Origin: Trametes villosa
Taxonomy: Eukaryota > Basidiomycota > Agaricomycetes > Polyporales > Polyporaceae
Reading direction: 5' to 3'
Assembly: GCA_002964805.2 (NCBI GenBank)
Contig: PUDQ02000002.1
Span: 1-64,000 of the forward strand
DNA length: 64,000 nt
Shown here: in pieces, positions 32,101 through 43,266 of the stretch
How the letters are laid out: each line of letters starts with the position of its first letter
How positions within the stretch are numbered: position 1 is the first letter of the stretch
Translations under genes and position numbers: made by a program
The notes under the pieces: model-generated
The model's database searches: none
What the model was told of the DNA's origin: nothing
Seen by the model: the letters and a program-made list of their open reading frames with translations, nothing else

Positions 32101-32816
32101 TCGCTCAACTTGCTCTCCTCCAGACCCAGAAGAGCCTGCCTCAGCGCCCTGGGCAAAGCCAGACGAGTTGCCCTGTCTGTCTCGACGACGTCTCGTATCC
32201 CGTCACTTTGGACTGCGGGCACTCCTGGTGCAAGGGCTGTCTGGTCGACTACCTGAACGCCTCGGTCGACAGCAAGACATTCCCACTTTACTGCCTCGGC
32301 GACACTGCACGATGCTCAGAGCCGATCCCGCTTTTGGTTGCGCAGCACCTCCTCACCACAGACGAGTTCAACGCGGTGGTCAACGCTGCGTTCACCGTGT
32401 ACGTCCAGCAGCGCCCAAAGGACTTTCACTACTGTCCTACGCCGGACTGCCCCCAGGTGTATTGCAAGACTGGCGCTGCGGGGATGGTGGCTCAGGGTTT
32501 GAGAGCGGTGGCGGCGCTACAATGCCCGTCATGTCTCGTGCGCATTTGCGTGCACTGCCACAAGGAGGCGCACGATGCGGGAGCATGCCAAGATCAGGAC
32601 CTGGAGGACGAGCTACTGTTCGAAAGGTGGAAGACGAGTCACAATGTGAAGGATTGCCCGGGGTGCAAGGTGCCGATCGAGCACACGGCGGGCTGCAACC
32701 ACATCACATGTGCGAGTTGCAACATCCACATCTGCTGGGTGTGTCTCGGAACGTTTCCTTGCAGCAGCGAGGTCTACGACCACATGCGGGCCATTCACGG
32801 GGGGATTGGGTTATAG
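29188..32816 (+). CDS. CCCH x3 zinc-finger RBR-type E3 ubiquitin ligase
   Basis: Seven exons, all phase 0: 29188-29292, 29358-29498, 29555-29578, 29636-29845, 29913-30044, 30096-30242 and 30297-32816, about 1,092 aa. Three CCCH fingers come first (VCKMFQKGKC..., VCKMDAIGLC..., KTVCFDFLRGRC...; spacing C-x7-C-x4/5-C-x3-H), typical of RNA binding. RRM-like and KH-like segments follow in the middle. The C-terminus is a full RBR module: RING1 (CPVCLDDVSYPVTLDCGHSWC), an IBR, and RING2 (CPGCKVPIEH...GCNHITC), whose GC-NH cysteine should carry ubiquitin as a thioester. The fusion suggests a ligase recruited to RNA. The gene is intact and looks host-like rather than transposon-borne. The 8-codon third exon is the least certain part. 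Confidence 0.88.
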
Positions 32817-34110
32817 GGCCATGTCCCGATTACTAGGACCCCAACAACTATAGCAATCCGGACTGTTCTACGCTCGCGATGTGGCCTCCTTGATACTACT
32901 AGTACTTCACCAACGCATTCGATAGGCTTCTCCATCGTCACGGTTTACTCACTTCCCTCCGCTTATCCCTTACCTCCTCTATATGTGATGACTATGACGA
33001 GTTCCAGCCTGCCCAGCATGCCAAGACTTCAATGATATTACCTTGTGTGCAAGGTCACCCACGTTCCCCCCCTGCTGGAGCGCTACAGGCTGCCAGTGAC
33101 GGCGTGTTCTCAACTCGCACGAGGGCTTCTCTTTGCACTCAGGCACCTGCCGCTTGATGCACCGTCGCCCACTCGAGTGCACGAGGTGGCCCTCCACTCT
33201 CTACTCGTGGACTCAGCGTGTGCCTCGTATGCCCATACTTAGCTGCAGATTGAAATACATTGATTAGAAATGTTTGTGGATGTAGTACATGCACGAGTGG
33301 TATTCATCTACATACAATGGCTAGTTAGTTCTTGTACCCTTGGAAATGAGTCGGTTTAGGGTTGTCGCGCTCAATACCCTGGCTAATATCTGGCTTATTA
33401 CAGAACTTGTAATCTATTACACAGCGTATCTGATTAGCGCGCCTGGCCGTAAGCGCGCCCGGGCGCCCGGGCGCGAGGACGCGCGGGGTGCGCGAGTGCG
33501 CGCGGGGTCGCGATGGTCGCGCGCGGGGCCGCGCGATCGAGGTGACGGGTTGCGCGCGAGGGCGGGGCCGCTATATCGAGGCGGGTGGCGGTGGCGGGCG
33601 GGCGCTTCGGTGATGCAGCCACAGCGGGGTTTGAACACCCGTGACAAACGGCTGGGCCGTTAACGTCAAGTGTCCGGACGTCGCGCCGTACATCATAGCG
33701 CCGACTCTAGGCTACTGCACACCCGCATCTTTTCACGATCGCGACGCTCGTGCTTTCGGTTTATATGTCCGAGTCGGTATAGACGGCATCCAGTATATAG
33801 GCATGTCTCGCGCACTGTCGAATTCCAGCTTCGCAGCACCCGAGCACCGTTCGACTTCGCGGGCCCACAAGTCTCGCGCTCAACGCGATCGCTCACCCGC
33901 CTCGCCTTCTCCCACTATTTGCCACTCGCCCGTTGTCGTTTCGGACTTGGCACATATCGCCGTCTCGCTCAGCCCGCACGCTGCTCCTTGCTTTGTCTAA
34001 ATTGTCTCTAGTCGACTACTACGGGTCTGTCTATTAGGCCACTTCCTTCTCTTCCTCCTCTGTGCCTGCCGACGCTCTCGCCTCGCCTGCTACATGGACA
34101 AGGCGGCAGG
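32817..34110. other. Gene-free stretch with an extreme GC island
   Basis: No supported gene. Bases 33,440-33,620 are almost pure G/C, dominated by GCGCG alternation, in contrast to the AT-richer flank at 33,240-33,420. Frames in it are open only because of composition. Confidence 0.5.
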
Positions 34111-35400
34111 TCTAGGTTAGCATCACCGCACGCTGGCGCAGCTCCTCCTCAAGCGGTACGGCCTTCACTTCAACTGCGAGAACGCGCGTAAGCGCTGTAT
34201 CGCGCATGTGGTCAATCTCGTTGTTCAGAATATCCTCAGTGAACTCGCCGATGCCGACGATCCAGCACTTGCGGACTACTACGAGATAGGGAACAAGCAC
34301 CTACCTTTCCACTACGACCCTGAGAGCGATGAAGAGAATCAACAGTTCGACGCTGAGAAGGCCACGGGTGGCGAGGGAACTGACGGTGTCATCAACGTCC
34401 ACGGTGCTAGCGAGTTGGGCTCCGAGTCCGCCGACGACGAGTCTGATGAAGACTTGGACCTGGACATCTTCAACGGGTTCCAGGGGCAGACAGCGTTGAA
34501 GAAGGTAAGAGGGTTACGCCAGTATCAAGTTGAGGTATTAGGAACTTATTTCTATCCGGCCATGCTCTCTGCGTACCAGCTCTGCGCCATCGTCAACAAG
34601 ATCGTCTCATCCCTGCAGCGCCGCTCGCAGTTCTGCAAGATTACCGCAGCAGTGTACAAGTCCTTGAGCGACGAGGACGCTCGCCGTTGCAGGCTCATGG
34701 TGGTGCACGATGCCGCCACCCGGTGGGACTACTACACACACGCCATGATTGTGCGTGCACTGCTTCTCCATGAGGTACGGGCTGGTCATCTTTCCCATCA
34801 GATATCCTGACGGTTTATGATATATCAGGCTATCGATCCATGGGTCTTCAAGTGTAAGGAGCTTCGCCCTCTTCTGCTCACGCAGTCAGAGTGGTAGACA
34901 TTACAGCAACTAGGCGACATCTTGGAGGCCTATTGGGCAGCGGTCTGACCTACTTGTCATCAGCCTAGATCTGTCTTACGACAGGGCCGTCTACAGGTAT
35001 TCACCAAGGTTACAAAGGAGATGTCTCATGCCGGGCGACCGACACTGCCGTTCGTGCTGCCTATGTACGAGCAGATGCGCCTAGCCTTGGAGACTCACAC
35101 CAACAACGAAGCACTGGCCCCACCCCTTCGTAACGCCGTCGCTGCAGGCCTACTCAAGCTACGGGAATACTTCACGCACGGCAAGAACTCTCACTACACC
35201 ATCATCGCTACCAGTATGGCCAAAATGCGACGTTCCTTGCAGATTCCCTCCATGCTGACTGTCAGGCACTATACTCCTACACCCAACGCTCTGCGCGAAG
35301 TGGTTCAAGAAGCTCGGCGAACCCCTAACCACACAAGCCGAGGTCATCTTCAAGCATGTGTACGACGAGTATGCCACTGCCGCACCCGCTGACATAGTTG
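34110..35400 (+). pseudogene. hAT-type transposase relic
   Basis: Segments in several frames match the order of a fungal hAT transposase: CIAHVVNLVVQNIL, an acidic stretch, IVNKIVSSLQRRSQF, DAATRWDYYTHAMIVRALL, FVLPMYEQMRLALE, LREYFTHGKNSHYTIIAT and WFKKLGEPLTTQAEVIFKHV. The N-terminal BED finger and the C-terminal hAT dimerisation region are not found, and the frame changes repeatedly, so it is dead. Bases 35,400-35,980 hold nothing I recognise. Confidence 0.72.
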
Positions 35401-35984
35401 GCTTGCCACCGCCCAGTCATTGCTCGTATGGTGCGCGAACGTGCCCAACGTTTTGGCGCTCGCTGGGGGCATGGACGCACTGCCGAGCACTTGCAAGCAC
35501 TTGGGAAGCTCTACTATGCGCGGAGGAGGTGCGGCCTGTGATCAGAGCACCGGCACGTCGTCTATCGGCCCCCGCCGCGCTCGAGTGTGTGCTCGATGTC
35601 TGAATCCGGGACTTATGAGCGGCGGGGCAGGTAGTCAAGCATGGTGCCGCCGTCTACGATGCGAATTCGCACACGACGGTGGTGTGCGGTCCACGGTGGC
35701 AGCGGCGTGCGGCACGCGAGCACTTCTCGCGAGGCCGCCGGACGCTCACCCGCCTGACAGTACGGTTGCAAACGAAGCCCACTGGCCCGGCACCTCACTC
35801 GCCACTCTCGCTCGTAGTGCAGACCGCGGTATGCCGTGCACATTGGCCGCAAACTTGGGCCTCGCCTGGCAACGACACGACGAGTGCGCGTGGGGCCGCA
35901 CTGCCCGCATGCACTCGGGAAGTCTGGGGAATGAACCGCTCATAAGTGGGGACAAGGAGGATGGGGACCGAACTGTATGATACT

Positions 35985-38950
35985 TCAGGGTGCTGCAAAG
36001 CCTTCATAGAGATCATGTACACTACTTCCGTCTGAGTCGCCGTCTCCATCGCTCTCGCGACCATCCTCAACACCAAGGTTGTCTACAGCAGCGCGTGCAA
36101 AGCGACCCCTCACCTCGTCCCAAGGATCCACATTGTCATCGGAGGATGAGATGGACCCATTGGCTACAGATCTAGAGTTATTGTCTTCGAGGTCGTCCTC
36201 AAGGTTGACACTCTCCTCCTCGTCCGAGCTGAGAGGGTCAGCGATCAGGTCCGGATCAGGCTCTTCCGCCATGATCAGGTCGGCGTCGACCTCGCTAACC
36301 GCGTCGTCCTCACTGTTCAGGTCGTCCGCAGTTTCGAGCAGATGCTGCAAGTGGTCGCGTTGAAGGAGAGACCCGTTTTGGCTGCACGTCTAATGCCCGA
36401 TACCACCGCCGAGATAGCACATGAATATGTCGCGATCAGAAAATCTATGACAGAATCAGCGCGTGCACGGGTTTCCCGAAAAAGCTGGGTTTTAGCACTT
36501 ACATGCCGACATAATAGCGGTTCCAATCCATATTATCTTCAGCTCCATTGATGTCGGGGTTGCGGGCGATGCGGCTGCATCAGAGCGGCCGTGGACAAAT
36601 GCCAGTATGATGTGAGAACTGCGAAGGACCTAGTGAGGGGAGATGACGCCGAACGCGTCGTCCTCCAGAGGCGCGAACTCGAGACAGGGTAGCCGACAGG
36701 CCTTCAGGCCCCACGGTGTCGTCTCGTCGAGGTTATACCACTAAACGAAGGGTAGATGAAAGCACTCGGGCTCCTCCGTTCCGCGGCCTGCGAGGGACGC
36801 GTTGAGGTGAAAAATCCCGAGAACCTGAGCATAAAGGAATGAGTGTGAGCTCCCGGGAGGTGCGAGAAGCAAAACATTGTTGTGGGAGTCCCGGTTGACC
36901 GAGTCTTGCTCCAGGCGCATGTCGTACGACGTGTAGTCAACGAGCATCCTCTTGTGGGTGTACATGCAATTATGCCGGATCCGGAGTGCGGCGAGGTCCT
37001 CGTAGGTGGGCTCGTATCCCTCGTCGGAAGGACACACCTTCGCGCGCAGACGCTGTAGAACGTGCACCCGCAGGTTGCGCACGAAGTTCCGTCAAATACG
37101 GTTATCAGCTACGTAGACGGACACCCGGATTGCCAACGTACAACAACAGCGGGATCACCCTGGTTGTCATGAACGAACGCGGTGATGTCCTCGTGTACAC
37201 GCTGTTCAAATGATATGGCGTGATGGTCGCGCGGGGAGAACGGCCCAACGTGTTCGTGCTCGTCCGGACCCATACGCAGTAGCCTGGACATGGTAGGCCT
37301 GGCGAAGAGCCAGCGCGCCCTGGCTTTACGCTGGGCGGAGGCCGCTGCAGGCGCGCGGTGATGAGCCTTGTTGATAAAGTGCTCACGCTGTTGATGCCGC
37401 GCGATCTGCGACACGAATTGCGCATTCTTGTTCGTCTGAACATAGAAATGCTTCAGAGGGCAGTATTCGAGTTCACCCTAAACGGAAGAGTCGACGTCAG
37501 TATATGCACGCAGGGCATAACGGCCGTCCTTCCTCGCCTTCCTTCCATGTCGTGCAGTGACCTCCTTGTCGAGTTTGCAAGTAAGGTAGTCTGGGCACAC
37601 CCTGGAAACGAACGCACGCATTCCAGAGTGTTGAGTCCGAGTGCAGGCGTAGCTTGGCTATGGCATGGTGGGTTGCCAGGAGGAAGAGCACCTTTTCAAC
37701 GACGCGGGTGTGGGGTGCAGACAGGAGCCCTTCGAAGACAGGTGTTGTACACTATGTCATGGTCAGCTCACGTGAGGCTCAGTACCGTGTTTGACAGGAT
37801 CACCTGCAGGAGGTCTTCAAAATCGCGTGCCGCCATCTTCTTCAGCGCTGCAATGTTGGTGCCAGAACGTCGGACAGTATCCCTGCCAAATGTCGGAACA
37901 GCGGCAAATCTGGGTTTGATGAGTCTTAGTACGTGTACCCATGTATGCGTGGAAGAGACGACGCACCTAGCGTTGAGCTCGTTCACCGCCTCCGGCCCAA
38001 TGCAGGTCAATATGTGCACGAGCTTCGTCATGGTTGCCTTCCAGGTCCCGAGCTGAACTTCGTGCATGACATCGGGTACGAGTGCGCGATATATATCGAA
38101 GCCATACTGGGCCAGACGACGCAAAAAGGCGCTCTCAAATGACCAAGACCCGTCAATACGTTGCTGTATGTACCACAAAGAGATGTTAAGCATGATACCC
38201 GCCGGTGCATACTCGAGAGACGGTTCGTCCCCGGGTTTGCGGTCAGTTCTCGCTTTCTCCTGGATCGCATTGTTGACATGGTTGAGGCCATTGGCATTGT
38301 AGCACTCAGAATAGAGACATTCAGGCGCAGAGGTGCCAGGAAATGGTCCCGGAGAGTCACAGGCAAGCGGGCCAGAGCATGGTGAAGTAGGCCGGGGAGA
38401 CTCAGCACGTCGCACATGAGCAGGCAGGGGAGACCCATGATCGATGGCAGCAGGATCTTGGTAGGGTCGTGAGAAGAGAAATTGGAATGGGATGTGGTGG
38501 AGCAATCGCGCGCTGGTGTCTTCGTAAGCTGACCTGATCGCAGCGAGGAACGGCCGGTAGAAGATGCCCTTGACCGTGAAGGAAGGTGCAGCGTCCTCTG
38601 AGTCGTGTTTAGCTCGAGTTCTTGATAGATGAGGGGTGACCGAGCCTTCCCGCCGCCCGTCAGCAGGCAAAGGCATACGCTCGGTAGCGTCTGCAGTGTC
38701 CATGTGGCCGTCAAGCCGCTTGAGCTCGTGCTTGGCACTGAATTCCCGGAAGTCGTCCAGACGGAAGTCCTCTGCAAGGATGACGTCGTTGACCAGTCGA
38801 TTGAGCTCTGTTGTGGATTTGACAACCGAACCAGAGTAGAACCACTTCATGAGACGGTAGATAGACGCATTCAGAAGGGGGCAAACCAGTCTTGTACAGC
38901 AGACGCCACTGCAGGTCTCTGCGTCCGTGAATGGTGCTGGACAGATAACA
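35985..38950 (-). pseudogene. Plavaka-type transposase, internally deleted copy
   Basis: Reading down the minus strand: VQDWFAPF / KWFYSGSVVKS, then VKGIFYRPFLAAIRSAYEDTS, then SLEYAPAGIMLNISLW. It then jumps to RIDGSWSFESAFLRRLAQYGF, DVMHEVQLGTWKATMTKLVH, VPTFGRDTVRRSGTNI and KKMAARDFEDLLQ. The block expected after LW (SDSTHL... through CRFCKRELM and the cysteine motif) is absent, a deletion of roughly 200-250 codons. Later pieces are AIAKLRLHSDSTL, TQIARHQQREHFINK-like, YTHKRMLVDYTSYDMRLEQD, NMDWNRYYVGM and an acidic tail to 35,985. A 1-nt loss by a C run near 38,877 separates DWFAPF from LMKWFYSGS. Non-functional. Confidence 0.78.
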
Positions 38951-39180
38951 CGCAGGGCCTCTCAGGCGTGAAAGGCGCACGCATGCCAGCAATGTTGCGA
39001 GAGTGTACGGCGCCGGCCAACAGCCCGTGTCGGTGGTAGCGTGCCGGAACGCCCGCAAATGGCTTGAAAAAGACGAGCGTCGCCGCATTATATTCCACTG
39101 GTGCCCAAAGGCGTACAGTGGAATGAATTAGTGGGCCAAGACGTGAAACACGCGGCTGACTTACCCATGGAACGCGAGGA

Positions 39181-39380
39181 GTGAGGCTCGTTGGCGCACG
39201 TGCAGCATCTACTCGCCGTGCAACTTCGTGTGGCGTGGCGCGACGAATATCTACAATCGCTAGCATACGCGAAACAACAGCGATTCTTAGTGCACGAACC
39301 GACCGACTGCCCGGACTGCGGCGTGCTGCAGGACCGAGCGCACGTCCTCTTGCGATGTACGCGATACCGCCGGTAGTGGG
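39181..39380 (+). pseudogene. Zinc-knuckle scrap of a non-LTR reverse transcriptase
   Basis: A 60-codon frame ends in CPDCGVLQDRAHVLLRC, the zf-RVT-like knuckle found near the end of LINE ORF2 proteins, preceded by RVAWRDEYLQSLAYA. It lies between two Plavaka copies and is too short to be functional. Confidence 0.5.
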
Positions 39381-39461
39381 AACCTCGAGGCGAATTCGAG
39401 TCCCTGCAGCGGGTGAGTACACCTCGAAGCCGAACTCCGCAAGGCGGATAGAGAATGCGCT

Positions 39462-42400
39462 CTATGAGGCATTAGTGAGCTTGACGTTCCGAGTACATGG
39501 CATCCACAAAATGGGTGTGCTTACGCGTGTAGGTGTCATTGAAGTAGCACCTAAGATACCTTCGCCTGTCGCGCCTTCAGGCGGAGCACCGTACTGGAAA
39601 ATGTTCTTGCGGGCGTTGCTGATTGCGTGGTGCGTGCCCCGGTCGTCGCGACGAATGTTCTTGACTCGGAATTTCATATCGTTCGCCGTACCCATCAGGT
39701 GCGCCTTCGCCTTCGCACTCTGGACAGAGGCAGCGCCCGAGGAACTTGATGCAACTGATGAGACACCTGAAAGAACGTCAATACACCGATGATTGTCGAG
39801 AGATGCGAATACTTACTTTTCCGGGTAGTCTGCAGTGTACGTGAAGATGCGAGGAAAGACATGGCGCACCACACCATCACCACATTTCAGGAGTATGCCG
39901 TGGACGTATGCGTGCATGAACTCCTCGTCGAGCAGCAGCAGCCATATCTTCTGCATAAGTTCCCGCTTGCAAAAGCGGAGTACTGCTGCTGACGCCGGCG
40001 CATTGTATACATCCTGGTAGGCCTTCTGGATGGTCGTAGGGAGCTTCAAAAGTTTATCAATAAGACACCAAATGACGGAGAGAACATGGCTCACCGAGGG
40101 TATATAAGCGAGGTGGTGTAAGGAGAACGTCGATGGGCAGGCATGTAGATACTTCGATAGGTTCGCCAGGAAGAGGTAGATGGGCGGCCAATTCAAAGTT
40201 GGTCAGGTGCGTAGAGTCCGAACCGAGCACGATGGGCACAGCGACGTATGGGGCATCTGGGTCATCGCCAGGCTTGCGGTCTTGCTGAGCCTTTACTTAG
40301 CTGGATCTTCTCGTACTCCTCAAGGACAACGTCGGCAGCGTATGCTTCACTAAACAGACGTTCAGGCTCAGCGGGTGGTTGTGCAGGCTCAGAGCGTGGA
40401 GAGGCCCAGCGGCGCCAGAGGAGCTTGAACGGGTTCCAGTGGAATGACCGTGTCGTGCTGTCGGTGCATGCCGCTTTCACAACCTCGAGAAGGGGTCGGA
40501 AGTACACCCCTGAAACCTCTACCTCGGGGGCATCAGTCTCACTTGCATGGCGATGGCGCTCCTTCGGTAGTCGAATCTTGACTTTGCCCTCGCGCGAGCC
40601 ATCGGCAGCCGCGAACGCTCCACCTTCCTTGATCAGTATGCTCTGCAAGACGGTCGTTCTCCTTCTGGGCATCAAAGTCCTCCAAATGCTCCATCCCGAA
40701 CTCTGGAGCCAGGAAGATGTCGCGCACGAGGTGATTCATCTGGCGTGGTGTCTTCATGTACGACCCGCTGTAGAGCCAGTGCATGAGGCGGAAGATGGTG
40801 ATGTTACCGAAGGGCGCAAACGCAGCGGCAGCCTTGCTTTTCACAGCTTCTCTGGCTTGCCGGACAAAGGAGCGCAGCGGGGAGCCGTTGTTGATTGGGG
40901 TGCGTGTGCGATGTGTTGGGTCTGTGAACGCGTCCGGCGAAAGATGCCGAAACGGTTAGGGGTTAGGGCGGGTGTCGACATGTACAGGCTCTGGAGGCAG
41001 GTCTGGTAGATCGTCTGACACGGGTGGCGCGACAGGAGAGAGCGTCTGGGGAGGCGGAGGTGAAGGACGAGGGATGTGGCCAGGCCGGCCGGCAAGAGAG
41101 GTTGGGAGCATGTCTTAAAACCGCTTGGGGGCGCGCCGTGGACGTCCAACCCGACTGAAGGACTCCACAAATACTGGTGCGAGGGCATCGGCATCGCGCT
41201 GTATACACTGAGGATCAATATTCCAAATAATGGTCCGTGTATGTCCTTACCTGACGGCGCTCTCTCTGCGAGGGAGCTCGAAGGGTAGACCGGCGTTAAG
41301 CGCCTAGGAGTGTGTAATGACGTCAGAGTACTTGCGCTCGACGCCCGTCTCTCAATTTCTCTCCTCCTTCGGCTCCTTCCGAGTCCTTCAAGTCTTGCTG
41401 CTACGCCCTCCCGTTATAAACCCCCCTGCCCTGCTCTTGTCAGCCCACACTCCTTGTCTCCTCCCACCACTCACCCCCCCAAGCTTCAAACTTATCTCAC
41501 CGGCAACCCTTCAGCATTGTTCCCGGCCTCCGAGTCGTACCATCCCCTCCATGTTACTTAAAGGTAGCACGCGACCTCTTCCTGCTTTCGACACTGATAT
41601 CCCGCCACCGGGACCATTCGGGTGCCTAGGATCCACTAAGTGGTGAGTTTTACACGCATATATGCGCATATACACGCATTCTCAGTCGAGAGTTCCGGAC
41701 TGAGGCTCTCGCCAACGACCAAAATTCGTTGGGAAACCGACAATATCGTTGTGAGTGCTACTTTTAGTTCATGTCATTGTTCTATGATCAGTGCGAGACG
41801 GTCGTGCAGCGTGCCAGGGGTTCTGCCGCAGCTCTATGTATGCTGCACAAGGGAGCCGGGCGGCGGGTACTACAGGCGCGCAGGAGGCCGCGACCGCCGT
41901 GCAAGTACCCGACGGCGAGGAGGCCCTCGATGAGGATGCTGTTGCCGCTGAGGGCGGCACTGCTCAGGAGCAGGCGTCGGCGAACAGGTACGCATGTGTC
42001 TATTCACCCGTTCTTTGCTAATCCTTTGCTCCAGCTATGGCCGTTCTTATCGCCGATGCCCTCGGCCTTGCTCTTGGGCTGTTATCTCGGACTCTCGCCT
42101 CAGGCTCCCGTCTCGGACTCTCACCTTACTGGTCTCCTCAACTCGCGTCTCGACTCCCTTGCTTTGGTCTCCAGGACTGCTTTCTTTCACCTGCCTCCGG
42201 CGCTCGCGGCGGGTTTCGTTCCGTGTGCTACTCAAGCCTCTAAACTGCACGCAGTAAGCCCTCAACTATTTCTACAGCACGCCCGGATGTATCCGCTCCG
42301 CGAGCCCCTAATAAATGATTGTCTTGCTACATTGCTTGCATGACGCGCGCGTCAGAGTGGCGCGACGCGGCGGCGCCTGGCGCGGTTTCTGGCATAGGCT

Positions 42401-42883
42401 AAGGGTGTGAATCATGCATCCCCCCGCGCGAGGGGCTATCTCGCTCCATAAGACAGCCTGACAATCTCATCGGTTGCAAGGCTTCGCGTGAGCGTCTGCA
42501 TCGGCCTCCAGCGCGCTGCAGCCTCCTGCGCGCGTTGCTGTGGCGCGATACAAGGCCGCGCGCGAGCCTCTGTCGCCCGCTGCATGCCCTCGGCGCGCGC
42601 TTTGCAGCGCGCGCGAGCGCGAGACGGTGAACTAGTAGGGCACATGGATTCGAGCCAGGAATCAACCGTATGCTACGAACGCTGCAGCGCGATATTGACG
42701 CTGCAGGGCCTTTCAGCCGTCGATAGACAGTGCACCCACTTTGCTGATGCGAGCCTCCTCTTCCTCGCAGTGTCGTTTCTTCTCAGCGGGACCATTGCTC
42801 AGCAGGCCGATCGTTGCTTGGCATGAGTCCTGGTGGCTCCAAAGAGACTTGAAAGAAGTCCCGCAGCCTGTGCACTCAGGCAT
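39462..42883 (-). pseudogene. Plavaka-type transposase, 3'-truncated copy
   Basis: The minus-strand start MPECTGCGTSFKSLWSHQ (42883) is the C2HC finger that opens these transposases. Downstream pieces follow in order: LTPNRFGIFRRTRS (about 40,980), FRLMHWLYSGSYMKTPRQM, VSGVYFRPLLEVVKAA, LFSEAYAADVVLEEYEKIQ, LGSDSTHLTNFELAAHLP, LFLANLSKYLHACPSTFSLH, RFCKRELMQKIWLLLLDEEF, KCGDGVVRHVFPRIFTYTAD, and RRDDRGTHHAISNARKNIF ending near 39,462. The C-terminal half is missing. Between 41,220 and 42,700 no recognisable segment was seen (long introns or inserted DNA); a TATA-like TTATAAA at about 41,416 on the plus strand is unassigned. Confidence 0.72.
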
Positions 42884-43266
42884 AACAAGAAAGACTATCA
42901 CCGACGCAACGTACCCCGCTCCCGCGTAATCTACGCTAATCTCGCGCACATTGTCTACGTTTAGCACTCGCGTAGCGCCGTTCAGTACGAAGAGTGTAGT
43001 AGAGCTCCCCGGTATGTTTTGTAGCAGCGCGCGAAGGTGGATTTAGGTTGTCAGTTGCACTGTAATATCACCGAGCCTCGTTGTGTCCATCGTTTACAGC
43101 GCGCAAAGCGTGAAGCGTGAAGGTATGAAGTACACGAACGAACCGAAGCGTTTCAGTGTCGTGATCGCGCGCGGCGGGCGGGCGGGCAAGCGCGGGTCGT
43201 GTTAAGGCGTCGGAATGGAGGGGCAATCCGTGCGTTCCTCATACGACACCTCTCTCGTCCTCCACT

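Noticed and set aside
33600..33720. tRNA-like T-arm (gggtttgaac) on the minus strand
   Set aside because: No matching acceptor stem, and the neighbouring hairpin cannot form a 7-nt anticodon loop.
42630..42670. tRNA-like motif ggattcgagcc
   Set aside because: The T-stem has a mismatch and no acceptor stem pairs at the right distance on either strand.
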